Source of the DNA: Marinobacter piscis
GTDB taxonomy: Bacteria > Pseudomonadota > Gammaproteobacteria > Pseudomonadales > Oleiphilaceae
DNA length: 64,000 nt
Assembly (NCBI RefSeq): GCF_007671655.1
Contig: NZ_VCGX01000002.1
Span: forward strand, 930,001 to 994,000
Direction: 5' to 3'
Position numbers and translations under genes: made by a program. Below the pieces are notes generated by a model. It was not told where the DNA came from. It worked only from the letters and a program-made list of their open reading frames with translations, and searched no databases. The number at the start of each line of letters is the position of its first letter. The stretch's first letter is position 1. Shown here piece by piece: positions 27,895 to 37,219 of the stretch.

Positions 27895-28612
27895 ACAGTT
27901 CACATCCGTTGACAAAAAAGCCGGGTTGATGATCGGTATCAGCGGCCCGGCCCGGAAACGGCTGGCCCAGCGCCTGATCAGCCTGGCCCTGCGCCTGCAA
28001 GGTGCGCGAACCTGTTATATCCGCCCGGGGGCCGGGGTCAGTGTCTCCCGGCTGGATGGACTGGTGCTGTCCGGCGGTACCCACGTGCATCCCGCCCGCT
28101 ACGGCCAGGAGCCCCGGGTAAGCGCCCGGTATGATTTGGCCAGGGACACCACGGACCAGCTGTTACTGGACCAGGCAGAGGCTGTGGGCATGCCGGTACT
28201 GGGCATCTGCAGGGGGGCCCAGTTCATCAATGTGTTTCATGGTGGCTCCTTGTGTCAGAACGTCACACCTTTGAGGGTTAACACCCGGCATCGCCCCCTG
28301 CTACTTCCCCTGCAAACCGTCCGGCTGGTAACCCCCAGCCGACTCGGGCAGTTGATGGGCGCACCGGTGACCGGCGCCAACCGGATTCACAGCCAGGCTA
28401 TCAAACGCCTGGGTAAAAACCTCACGGTAACCGCGGTGGACAACGACCTGTTTGTGCAGGCCATCGAAAGCACCCACAGCCAGTGGCTCATGGGGCTGCA
28501 ATGGCACCCCGAATACCTGCTTTACCATGGCGGGCACCGGCGTATTTTTGGCCGTTTTTTGCAGGCAGCGGGCGAGTTCAGACTGCGCAGCACTCAGAAA
28601 TCCCGGGTATAG
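27887..28612 (+). CDS. Class I glutamine amidotransferase-like hydrolase (peptidase C26)
   Basis: Probable gamma-glutamyl hydrolase of the PuuD/GATase1 group, 241 residues. The nucleophile is Cys108 in LGICRGAQFINVFHGG, and the catalytic His207 and Glu209 are in QWHPEY. The conserved RIHSQAIK segment is also present. It overlaps the upstream amidoligase gene by 8 bp, so the two are translationally coupled, and their products may make and break the same amide bond. Its end overlaps the convergent tamB gene by 19 bp. Confidence 0.88.
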   Translation: MSEQFTSVDKKAGLMIGISGPARKRLAQRLISLALRLQGARTCYIRPGAGVSVSRLDGLVLSGGTHVHPARYGQEPRVSARYDLARDTTDQLLLDQAEAVGMPVLGICRGAQFINVFHGGSLCQNVTPLRVNTRHRPLLLPLQTVRLVTPSRLGQLMGAPVTGANRIHSQAIKRLGKNLTVTAVDNDLFVQAIESTHSQWLMGLQWHPEYLLYHGGHRRIFGRFLQAAGEFRLRSTQKSRV

Positions 28613-31600
28613 AAAATATCCAGGGAAGCCGCCAGACCACTGGCCGCTTCCAGATAAAAATACTTACCCAGATCGTACCGCAGGGCTACCGTGGTGATAG
28701 GCTCAAAAACGCCCACACCGTAACGGATACTGAGCTCGTCGGTCAGATAGCCACTGGCCACAACCGACGTGTCATCGCCACTGCCCTCGGCTTCCAGGGT
28801 AAGCTGGCGAATACCCAGATCATCACCAATCTGCCCCGTGACTTTATTTACCTGAGTCAGGCCCAGTGAAATGGCGGCCCGGCTCATCTGGCCATCATCA
28901 CTCTGCCCTCCCGGAGCCCTTCCAAGAATCACATACGACAATGCATCCGACTGGGGCATGTCCGGGCTGGAGAAAACCTCTGTTTCCGGAGACTGTACCG
29001 GTCCGCTCAGCCGAATTCCCGCTACAACGGTATCTACTTTGCGCACTGCCTCAATATCCAGATAGGGCTCAACCAGACTACCCACAAACAGAAGGCGGGC
29101 ACGGCGCAGTTCAAGCTCCTGACCAAAGGCCTCATATTCTCCATTCACCAGCTGCAACGTCCCCCGGGTGTCCATATCATTGCCGATCCGAAGAGTTCCC
29201 TCCAGATCGCCTGTCACCCCGAAAGCCACGAAGCTCACCTGATCCTCGCCCACGACAACGCTGACATCCATAGCCAGAGACCGCACCAGCGGCTCTTCCT
29301 GCTCTACTCCCACAATCACTTCATCTTCAGAGACAGACACGGCCTGTTCCGGCAACCCTGTGATTTCGATATCGCCCCGGGGTACATCCACCTGGCCCTT
29401 CACGCTCAGTTCCCCATCCTGGAAGGCAATCGCCAGGTCCGGTGCCACCTCCAGGCGGGCGTAGGGCTCGATACTGACGGGCAGCCTGTCGCCAGTGATG
29501 CGAATTTCACCTCCGGGCGTGCCCTGCCAGTTTACCTCGCCACGAATAATCGCCTCGCTACGGGCGCTGGCCGCAATGCGGCCACGAATGTCCGCGGAGT
29601 AGCCGTTCAGCCGGACACTGGCAACCACTTCCTCCATGGGCAGAGGCAGGCGCGGGTCCATCACCCGGCCATTCTCCAGGGAGATCTGACCGTTTATCGC
29701 AGGCTTCATCAGCGGCCCGGTAAGTGTGCCCTCGCCATTTACTGTGCCTTGCACCTCTTCCAGACCGGTGAAAATCCCCGCCAGCGCAATGTCCAGGCCT
29801 TGCAGACGGAACTGGCCGTCCACCGGCCGTCCTTCTGCAGTCGGATCCACGGCCATATCCACGGAAAGGCTGCCAAGCTGAGGACCAGAGAGCTGAACGG
29901 CAAGGCCCGCTGTTTCAGGCTTCAGGTTCAGCTCAGTGGACAGGGTGTTATAGCTCAGGGTTTCCCAGTCGCCATCCAGAAGCACTTCAAACCTGCCCTG
30001 GCCGGCATCCAGCTGCACGTGCCCCACCGGGCCGCTTTCTGCGGCCGTGAAAGACATCTCGCCGTTGATGACTGAGTCCCAGCGCAGTGTCTCCGGTAAC
30101 ACAGGCGCCAGTGCCGCCGCCGGGAAATTGTTAATCCGGTAGGCAATCTCCGGCACTGGCAACAGGGTCTGCTCCTCTGCACACACCGAGCTTTGCTGCC
30201 AACGCCAGCAATGAGCCGCAAACGTTAAATCACCGCTTTTGCTGTAGGTCAGCCCCGCCGGCGAATCCAGCACCCAGTTTTGCTGCTGTCCGGGCACATC
30301 AATCTCGCCCTTTTCAAGCTTACCTTGCCAGCTTGCCCAGGCCGCACCCGCTGCCCCGGAAAAACCCAGCAGCAATCCGGCCTCCTGATGCCGTACATCA
30401 AGCTCTACCCGATGGTCATCCTGCGTGCCATTTGCTTCAACCTTCAGCCGCTCAAACGCCTGCCCGGCTACGTTTATGCCGTCCACCTGCAACTGGCTGT
30501 CCAGGTGCAGACCAGACGCCAGCTCCGCATCCAGGTTCAGCGACTCAGCAAACACCAGCTCTTGCCACTGCAGCTCCCTGCCACTGGCCGTCAGTTTGGC
30601 ACGCGGATCGTCCGGCGTGCCCGTCAGGTTAAGCTGAAGCTCAGCCTGCCCGGCCAGCCCCGGCATTATTTTTTCAGGTTCAGGCAGACTCAGATCCAGG
30701 CTGGCCTCCAGTTCCGGGCCCCACTGACCACTGCCTGCAAGGCGGTTATCAGCCACCTGTAACTGTAATTCCGGCACGACCCAGTGTCCGGTGGAGGTAT
30801 CCAGCCGGCCGGCTATAACCGTGGGGCTGGAACGCCACTGTCCATCCAGGTCCCAGCGGGCCTTCATGGCCGGAACGGCACCGTCGGTCAGCTCACCCTC
30901 GGTGCTTACGTCGCCACTGAGGCGGGCTTCCAGAGCCGGCACCCAGAACCCGGGGTTAAAATCCTGCAGCTGCAACGCAGCCTGCCAGCTTAAAGGCCCG
31001 GAAAAGCTTACGGCCCCGTCCCCGGAGAGCGTACCAGCACCGGTTTCTGCATGCAGTTCTGTCAGCTGTACACTGGCAGTATCACCCTCAGCTGCCGCTG
31101 TCAGGCTGGTATTGCCCTGGGGGCCATCCAGCTCTGCTTTCAGGTTGGCCTGATAGCGCCCATCCTCCCACCTGGCCTCGCCATCGAGTGTATGCAGAGC
31201 AACGGGGAGCTCCTCCAGCCCCTCAACTAGTGAATACCAGGGGAATTTCCGAAGCTGCACGTCCGCACTGGCACTGAGTCCACCCTGCCAGCGGGTACCC
31301 CCGGTGACCAGCAAGGTCCGGGGTTGTGTGTCGACGCTGCCGGCGTCTTGCCCGTTTTTCGCAGTCAGCTTCAGCCGTATGTCTCTGGCTTCCGCTGTTG
31401 TAACCAGTCCCTCCAGTGCCAGTGCAACCGGCCCTTCGGTACCCGGTAAGGTGGCCTCACCCCGGGTTTTGAAACCGTTCTGCAGACTGCCTTTGGCCTC
31501 CACAAACCAGTCGTTCAGAACCAGGGTGTCCGGCAAGGCCTCTACCGCACGGAAGGTATCCGAGGTGACCCGTAAACGCGCCGGAAGATTGGCGGCCAGG

Positions 31601-32379
31601 GGTTCGACGTTGCCTTTGAGCGTCGCATCAAGGTAGCCACGGCTCTGCCCGGCAACTGCCAGGTCGCGCACACTGCCCGAGAGCGCCAGGTCGATCGCCC
31701 AGTCGTCACCATAAGGCGGGGGCAAAGACGCATTCACCTCCAGGTTTACCGGCCAGTCCCGGCGGGTCTCCACGCGCCCGGAAGCCAACACCGTGTAGTC
31801 TCCGTACGTGTAGTAAACCCGTTCCAGCTCCCAGTCTGCGCCTGAGCCCCCGGCGTCCAGCTCAATCCGGTTCCAGACCGTACTGCCGTTTAAAACAAAG
31901 CGCCCCAGACGCACGTTATCCGCTCTCACTGACAGGGGTAACTCCACGCCCGGCAGGTTGATATCGGAAGCTGGCTCCTGCTGTTTTTCTGAAGGCTGCA
32001 CGGTCACATCCAGCCGCTCAAGATGCAGAGCGTCTAGGCACAACCGCAGATTAAAAAGGCACGAAGGCGACCAGTCCACCAGCGGCGACAGGGCCACTAC
32101 CTCAACACCGTAGCCCTGCCACTGCAGACGATCCGCCTGCCAGTTTCCAAACAGAGAGCCATGGTCATTAACAGCTTCCAGCCCGGGGACCTGATCAATC
32201 ACCCAGGCCGTTCCTGTTTCCGAGCGCAGTGCCAGCAGAATCGCGGAGACCAGCAGTACAGGCAAAAGCACCAGCAGACCCAGAAGCACCAAAACCCAGA
32301 ACCGCAGACGGTGCCTCTTCTTCTGTGCCGGTTTGCCTGAGCTGTCCGGCTTTTGCTTGCTTTCCGATGCTCTGGTCAC
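28594..32379 (-). CDS. tamB: Translocation and assembly module protein TamB
   Basis: Large inner-membrane-anchored periplasmic protein, a long beta-groove AsmA-like protein that spans to the outer membrane and helps barrel assembly or lipid transfer with TamA. It has an N-terminal membrane anchor (RFWVLVLLGLLVLLPVLLV), a long repetitive beta-rich body, and the conserved C-terminal DUF490 region including LSYVILGRAPGG and RYGVGVFEPITTVALRYDLG. The GTG at 32379 forms a GTGA overlap with the tamA stop. An in-frame GTG 33 nt upstream would add 11 residues. About 1,261 residues. Confidence 0.93.
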   Translation of the reverse strand: MTRASESKQKPDSSGKPAQKKRHRLRFWVLVLLGLLVLLPVLLVSAILLALRSETGTAWVIDQVPGLEAVNDHGSLFGNWQADRLQWQGYGVEVVALSPLVDWSPSCLFNLRLCLDALHLERLDVTVQPSEKQQEPASDINLPGVELPLSVRADNVRLGRFVLNGSTVWNRIELDAGGSGADWELERVYYTYGDYTVLASGRVETRRDWPVNLEVNASLPPPYGDDWAIDLALSGSVRDLAVAGQSRGYLDATLKGNVEPLAANLPARLRVTSDTFRAVEALPDTLVLNDWFVEAKGSLQNGFKTRGEATLPGTEGPVALALEGLVTTAEARDIRLKLTAKNGQDAGSVDTQPRTLLVTGGTRWQGGLSASADVQLRKFPWYSLVEGLEELPVALHTLDGEARWEDGRYQANLKAELDGPQGNTSLTAAAEGDTASVQLTELHAETGAGTLSGDGAVSFSGPLSWQAALQLQDFNPGFWVPALEARLSGDVSTEGELTDGAVPAMKARWDLDGQWRSSPTVIAGRLDTSTGHWVVPELQLQVADNRLAGSGQWGPELEASLDLSLPEPEKIMPGLAGQAELQLNLTGTPDDPRAKLTASGRELQWQELVFAESLNLDAELASGLHLDSQLQVDGINVAGQAFERLKVEANGTQDDHRVELDVRHQEAGLLLGFSGAAGAAWASWQGKLEKGEIDVPGQQQNWVLDSPAGLTYSKSGDLTFAAHCWRWQQSSVCAEEQTLLPVPEIAYRINNFPAAALAPVLPETLRWDSVINGEMSFTAAESGPVGHVQLDAGQGRFEVLLDGDWETLSYNTLSTELNLKPETAGLAVQLSGPQLGSLSVDMAVDPTAEGRPVDGQFRLQGLDIALAGIFTGLEEVQGTVNGEGTLTGPLMKPAINGQISLENGRVMDPRLPLPMEEVVASVRLNGYSADIRGRIAASARSEAIIRGEVNWQGTPGGEIRITGDRLPVSIEPYARLEVAPDLAIAFQDGELSVKGQVDVPRGDIEITGLPEQAVSVSEDEVIVGVEQEEPLVRSLAMDVSVVVGEDQVSFVAFGVTGDLEGTLRIGNDMDTRGTLQLVNGEYEAFGQELELRRARLLFVGSLVEPYLDIEAVRKVDTVVAGIRLSGPVQSPETEVFSSPDMPQSDALSYVILGRAPGGQSDDGQMSRAAISLGLTQVNKVTGQIGDDLGIRQLTLEAEGSGDDTSVVASGYLTDELSIRYGVGVFEPITTVALRYDLGKYFYLEAASGLAASLDIFYTRDF

Positions 32380-34130
32380 AGTTCCGGCCCCATCGAGAAG
32401 TGAACTCGCCACTCTCCGCCAAACTCATCATTCAGACCCTTGGCAATATCCAGCCGTAAGGGTCCGAGCGGACTTATCCAGCGAATGCCCGTACCCACAC
32501 CAGTGGCCAGTGGATCAAACAGATCATTCACTGCGTTACCATGATCCACAAACACGGCCGCCCGCCACCTGTCGGCAAACTCATACTGATATTCCGCACT
32601 GCCGACGATGGTGTATCGGCCGCCCACAGCCACACCATTATCATTTTCCGGCGACAGCGTCTGATACCCGTAACCGCGAACACTCTGGTCGCCACCGGCA
32701 AAGAAGCGTAAAGACGGCGGCACGTCCTCAAACCGGTTTGTGCCTACACCGCCAAGCTGCAGGCGTGACAAGAAACGGTGCTTGCCACCCAGAGTAAACA
32801 GGCCTTTGGCCACGGCATTTACATGGAGTATATCTACCTTCGACAATGCAGCCCGATGAGACCCGCTGACATTAACCTGCAGGCGGTAGCCTCGCGACGG
32901 ATCCAATGGTGAATCTGCATGCAGCTTGGAATAACCGATTCCCGGCAACAGCAGGGAACTGGTGCCCTTTTCATCATCACCAATATTGAATCGCTCACCT
33001 TCCCAGCGCACTGACAACACCTGCAGCCAGCCGTTGTCCAGCTGATGTTGCCACTGCTGCCCGAATGTCAGCAGCTCCGAATCCACATTCTCAATGTCTT
33101 CCCGCTGATACCCGGCCGACAGCCGTATCAGGTCGGTCATCGGTGGATCCAGCGGCAACTCATACCAGGTACTCAGGTTCTGCCTGGGCCCGGACAATTC
33201 CGTTTCGGCACCGCGGGTGTGTCCCATCTGGTTAATCCAGTGCTCCCGCCAGGTACTTCGAAACCGGGGGCCCACGTCGGTAGAAAAACCCAGACCCGCC
33301 GCAATGGAGCGGCGCTCCCGACGGGTCAGCCCTATTTTTACCGGGATCACCCCATCCTCGGCACTGCTGGGTGCCGCATTGATATCCACACCGGCAAAGT
33401 AGCCACTGCCGAGCAGATCATTATTAAGCCGGGCAATCTCATCGGCGTGGTAGGGGATACCCGGTTCAAAGGTTACAAACTGGTGCAGCAGGCGTGATTC
33501 AAACCAGTGGCCGTCTTCAAACGTTACTGCTCCAAGCCGGTACCTTTCGCCGCTTTCAAAAACCAGAGTAATAGTGGCCTCCCGGGCTTCCGGGTCTACC
33601 TCAAGGGTACGGGTTACAAAACGGGCGTCAAAATAACCTCTGCGCCTGGCCCGGGTCTGCAAGGTATTGCGCAGACTGGTGTAGTCCCCATGGTTCAGAA
33701 TATCGCCTTCAGCCGGACGTTCCGGCAGGTTGTCCGTAAACCTTGGATCGTCAGCTGCTGCCCCGCGAATCTCGACCGTGCGCTTTTTAATGCGTACCGG
33801 GTCACCGGGGGTAATATCCAGAATCAGCCGCGCCGTGTCTTCTGAATCCCCTTCTTCTACCTGCCAGTCCACAACCGGGTTGTAGTAGCCCAGTGCCCGC
33901 AATGCCTTACTGGCCTGGGCAACCGCGGTGGACGCATAGCGACGAAGGTTTCCGGCACTCCGGCCTTCTACCTCACCAATGAAGGCTTTGGCATTATCTT
34001 TCAGCTCCGGATAATCGCCGTCCACACGAACTTCAACCTGCTGTGCCAGGCCGGGTGAACACCATAGAAGCGCCAGCATAGCCAGCAGCCGGAGTCGGCC
34101 AGACTTCAGAATCGATTCAGGTGATAACAT
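32376..34130 (-). CDS. tamA: Translocation and assembly module outer-membrane protein TamA
   Basis: Omp85-family outer-membrane barrel that works with TamB. The 584-residue precursor has a signal peptide (to about residue 29, ...CSPGLAQQ), POTRA domains (~30-260) and a C-terminal barrel with RFFAGGDQSVRGYGYQTL and a penultimate PLRLDIAKGLND motif. It overlaps tamB by 4 bp, the usual tamAB operon. Length is normal. Confidence 0.95.
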   Translation of the reverse strand: MLSPESILKSGRLRLLAMLALLWCSPGLAQQVEVRVDGDYPELKDNAKAFIGEVEGRSAGNLRRYASTAVAQASKALRALGYYNPVVDWQVEEGDSEDTARLILDITPGDPVRIKKRTVEIRGAAADDPRFTDNLPERPAEGDILNHGDYTSLRNTLQTRARRRGYFDARFVTRTLEVDPEAREATITLVFESGERYRLGAVTFEDGHWFESRLLHQFVTFEPGIPYHADEIARLNNDLLGSGYFAGVDINAAPSSAEDGVIPVKIGLTRRERRSIAAGLGFSTDVGPRFRSTWREHWINQMGHTRGAETELSGPRQNLSTWYELPLDPPMTDLIRLSAGYQREDIENVDSELLTFGQQWQHQLDNGWLQVLSVRWEGERFNIGDDEKGTSSLLLPGIGYSKLHADSPLDPSRGYRLQVNVSGSHRAALSKVDILHVNAVAKGLFTLGGKHRFLSRLQLGGVGTNRFEDVPPSLRFFAGGDQSVRGYGYQTLSPENDNGVAVGGRYTIVGSAEYQYEFADRWRAAVFVDHGNAVNDLFDPLATGVGTGIRWISPLGPLRLDIAKGLNDEFGGEWRVHFSMGPEL

Positions 34131-34274
34131 CCGGCTGCTTCTGTATCAGTCATAAGGGCGGTTGTGTTCAGTCAAGTGAATCTGCGCCTGAGCCGTCGTC
34201 GGCCCGGACGAAATGCGCTAACCTGTGGCGCAATCATAGTCCCTTATTACACCACAGAGAACAGGCCCCCGCGA

Positions 34275-35273
34275 ATGCTTAAAATTAACCGCGAGAACCT
34301 CAGAACCAGCCACCAGCTCAGCTGGTTTATTATAGACCTTCTGATGCTGGGCCTTCTTATTATTAACCTCGCACTGATTGTCTGGGACTCCGTTTACAGC
34401 TTTGTGGCCATCCAGAATGTGCTGCAGGAAAGGCTTCCGGCACTTCAGTCCGCCTACCATCCCATACACGAAAACTTCATTTTCTATGATTTCCTGTTTG
34501 TTGCAGTCTTCCTGAGTGAGTTTTTCCTGCGCTGGGGCTATGCCACCAAAGCCAGAGTGTACGATCGCTGGTACTTCTATCCGTTCATACACTGGTACGA
34601 TCTGGTGGGCTGTATCCCGGTAGGGAGCCTGCGGTTTCTGCGGATTTTACGGGTAATTTCCATTATTTCCCGCCTGCAGCAATATAAAATAATCGATATT
34701 ACCGATACCCGGATCTACCGCTTTTTCAACTTTTACTACGAAGCCTTCATGGAAGAACTCTCTGATCGCATCGTCGCCAAAGTCCTGAGCGGTGTGCAAC
34801 ATGAAATCACTCTGGGTTCGCCGCTGTTTGAAAAAATCCAGAACGACATTCTGTACCCGCGCCGGGACATGCTCTCCGGCTGGATTTCCCAGCGGGTCGC
34901 CGAGGCGGCTAAAGAAGGCTATCTGCCCAACCGGGGGGCGCTGAGAAGCTATCTGGAAGATCGGGTGGATCATGCACTCAGACAGAACGTAGAGCTATCA
35001 CGGCTAAAATACCTGCCGGTTGTTGGATCAACCATCCGGGACACTCTCGAAGAAGCGACGGGGGATATTGTTGCTAACGTCATTCAACAGATTCTCGAAG
35101 ATCTGGCGTCTTCTGCTAACCACGAGTTTATTGAAGATGTCGTTAACGCCTTCATACGTGGCCCCGCTGGCACGGATACCCGTAATGAGGCGTTGATCGA
35201 ACTGATCAATGAAATCATTGAAGCAATTAAAGGCCAGGTGAGGGTCAAGCGCTGGCGGGAGCAGTTGCCCTGA
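34275..35273 (+). CDS. Membrane protein with voltage-sensor-like S1-S4 and no visible pore
   Basis: A 332-residue protein whose N-terminal ~140 residues look like a voltage-sensing domain. They hold a hydrophobic S1 (about 16-46), S2 with an acidic residue in FLSEFFLRWGY (Glu82), S3 with Asp109 in HWYDLVGCIP, and an S4-like helix SLRFLRILRVISIISRL (118-134) with Arg at 120, 123, 126 and 133. No S5-pore-S6 or selectivity filter follows. The rest is a soluble, helical domain (about 145-332) that I do not recognise. The ATG at 34275 is preferred; an upstream frame adds 37 unlikely residues. Ion-transporter-like annotation is plausible but the function is unknown. Confidence 0.7.
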   Translation: MLKINRENLRTSHQLSWFIIDLLMLGLLIINLALIVWDSVYSFVAIQNVLQERLPALQSAYHPIHENFIFYDFLFVAVFLSEFFLRWGYATKARVYDRWYFYPFIHWYDLVGCIPVGSLRFLRILRVISIISRLQQYKIIDITDTRIYRFFNFYYEAFMEELSDRIVAKVLSGVQHEITLGSPLFEKIQNDILYPRRDMLSGWISQRVAEAAKEGYLPNRGALRSYLEDRVDHALRQNVELSRLKYLPVVGSTIRDTLEEATGDIVANVIQQILEDLASSANHEFIEDVVNAFIRGPAGTDTRNEALIELINEIIEAIKGQVRVKRWREQLP

Positions 35274-35278
35274 CCGAC

Positions 35279-35497
35279 CTACCCGTTCCGGGCGATATAC
35301 AACTCGTACACGGCAATCGAAGTGTTCAGGCTGTCCCGATAGGCGGCACCATACTGGTTGCCGCCTGAGTCGGCCTCGCGAATGGCGGCGGTATACTGTT
35401 TGAACCCCTGCTGTGCAAAGGCCACGGCAGCCGGTATACCGTCGCGCCCTGCTACAAACGCAAGGCGTTCCCACTCTCTGGTTTCTGCATCACTCAT
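35279..35497 (-). CDS. Small conserved hypothetical protein
   Basis: A 72-residue soluble protein starting MSDAETREWERLAFVAGRDG, with GGGGAG 4 nt before the ATG at 35497; a TTG four codons upstream is less likely. It is helical and of mixed charge, with no recognised motif. It lies 24 bp upstream of nothing obvious on its own strand, and it follows cysI on the same strand, so it may be the last gene of the cysJ-cysI transcript. Its function is unknown. Confidence 0.6.
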   Translation of the reverse strand: MSDAETREWERLAFVAGRDGIPAAVAFAQQGFKQYTAAIREADSGGNQYGAAYRDSLNTSIAVYELYIARNG

Positions 35498-35521
35498 AAA
35501 ACTCCCCAAGCACGGCCCGGT

Positions 35522-37219
35522 TCATTTTAATGGTTGGTGCAACATGGCCGGCGTGCGTTCTGATTCTACAATACCAGTTCGTACCATAAAATCACCAAAC
35601 GCTTCTCCGGCCTCTCGTTCCTGCCGATAAGCCCGGAACAAGGGTTTCAGCTCCTCCAGGATTGTGTCTGTATCGATATTCTCCCGATACAACCGGTTCA
35701 TGCGCTGGCCGGAAAAGTCGGCGCCCAGATAAAGGTTGTATTTTCCGGGCGCCTTGCCCGTCAGCCCTATCTCCCCCAGGTAAGGGCGGGCACAGCCGTT
35801 GGGGCACCCGGTCACACGCAGGTTGATCGCCTCTGGCTCCAGCCCTTCCCCGGCCATGGCCTGCTCTATACGGGTTACAAACTCCGGCAAAAAGCGCTCG
35901 GCTTCAGCCATAGCCAGAGCACAGGTTGGCAGCGCAACACAGGCCATCGAATTCTGACGCAGAGGTGAACTGCGGTTACCCGCATCCAGCTTGTACTCTT
36001 CCACAACAGCATCCACCGCGGCTTTGTTTTCCGGGGCCACATTGGCAATCACCAGGTTCTGGTTACAGGTAATCCGGAAAGTACCAGCGTGCACTTCGGC
36101 AATTTTACGCAAAGCGGTTCGCAACAACCCGTTGTCTGTGTCCGCTACACGACCGGTGGGTATCAGCAGCGTCAGGTGTTGATTGCCGTCTTCACCTTCA
36201 ACCCAGCCAAACCGGTCCCCGTTATGGCTCAGACTGAAAGAACGCGGACGCTCAAAGGCCTGCCCGTGATATTCCGCGAAACGCTCCCGGAACCACTCCA
36301 TGCCATAATCATCGATTGTGTACTTGAAGCGGGCGTGGGCGCGGTTGGTGCGGTCACCAAAGTCCCGCTGAATGGCGCAGATGGCTTCACAGGCATCCAC
36401 CACCCGGGCTTTTGGCACATACCCGGCCATTGTGGCCAGGCGTGGGTAGGTGGCCGGATCACCATAGGTCAGCCCCATGCCGCCGCCCACCACAATATTG
36501 AAACCGGCAACCTGCCCGTCTTCTATTATGGCAATCAGGCCGATATCATTGGCAAACACGTCGCAGTCGTTCTCCGGCGGCACAGCCAGAGCAATCTTGA
36601 ACTTGCGGGGCAGATACTTGTGGCCATAGAAAGGCTCCTCTTCTTCCCCCAGTTTTTCAACACACTCTTCCCCCAACCAGATCTCCGCATAGGCAGCTGA
36701 GCGCCAGCGTAAGCGCTCACTGATCTCCAAAGACAACCGGTGAATTTCTCCGTGCAGTTGCGACTGGTCCGGGTTTACATTGCTGATCACGTTACGGTTC
36801 ACATCACCACAGGCGCCACGGCTGTCCAGACCCAGCGCATGTATTTTCTGCATGAACGGCTGCATCTGTTCCTTGAACACACCGTGGAACTGGAAAGTCT
36901 GGCGCGTGGTCAGGCGCAGCGTAGAGTCCGCACACTCGTCTGCAATCCGGTCCAGCCCCAGCCACTGATCCGTAGTCAGCACGCCTCCGGGCAGACGCAG
37001 GCGCACCATAAACTGATACAAGGGTTCCAGCTTCTGGCGCCTGCGCTCATCCCGCACTTCCCGGTGATCCTGCTGATAGGAGCCGTGAAACTTGGTCAGT
37101 TTGGTGTCATCCTCGGGCAGAGCACCGGTGGTACGGTCCGCCAGCCCTTCCAGTATGGTTCCGCGTAGGTAGTTGCTTTCACGCTTGATTACTTCCGCTT
37201 CCGGCAGTTTTTCACTCAT
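35522..37219 (-). CDS. cysI: Sulfite reductase hemoprotein beta subunit CysI
   Basis: Siroheme/[4Fe-4S] enzyme reducing sulfite to sulfide with six electrons from CysJ. The 565-residue protein starting MSEKLPEAEVIKRESNYLRG has the cluster cysteines in CVALPTCALAMAEAER and TGCPNGCARPYLGE, and the family pattern RLTTRQTFQFHGV. The ATG shares one base with the cysJ stop (TGATG), so the two are co-translated. An upstream extension in the same frame lies inside cysJ and is rejected. Confidence 0.95.
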   Translation of the reverse strand: MSEKLPEAEVIKRESNYLRGTILEGLADRTTGALPEDDTKLTKFHGSYQQDHREVRDERRRQKLEPLYQFMVRLRLPGGVLTTDQWLGLDRIADECADSTLRLTTRQTFQFHGVFKEQMQPFMQKIHALGLDSRGACGDVNRNVISNVNPDQSQLHGEIHRLSLEISERLRWRSAAYAEIWLGEECVEKLGEEEEPFYGHKYLPRKFKIALAVPPENDCDVFANDIGLIAIIEDGQVAGFNIVVGGGMGLTYGDPATYPRLATMAGYVPKARVVDACEAICAIQRDFGDRTNRAHARFKYTIDDYGMEWFRERFAEYHGQAFERPRSFSLSHNGDRFGWVEGEDGNQHLTLLIPTGRVADTDNGLLRTALRKIAEVHAGTFRITCNQNLVIANVAPENKAAVDAVVEEYKLDAGNRSSPLRQNSMACVALPTCALAMAEAERFLPEFVTRIEQAMAGEGLEPEAINLRVTGCPNGCARPYLGEIGLTGKAPGKYNLYLGADFSGQRMNRLYRENIDTDTILEELKPLFRAYRQEREAGEAFGDFMVRTGIVESERTPAMLHQPLK

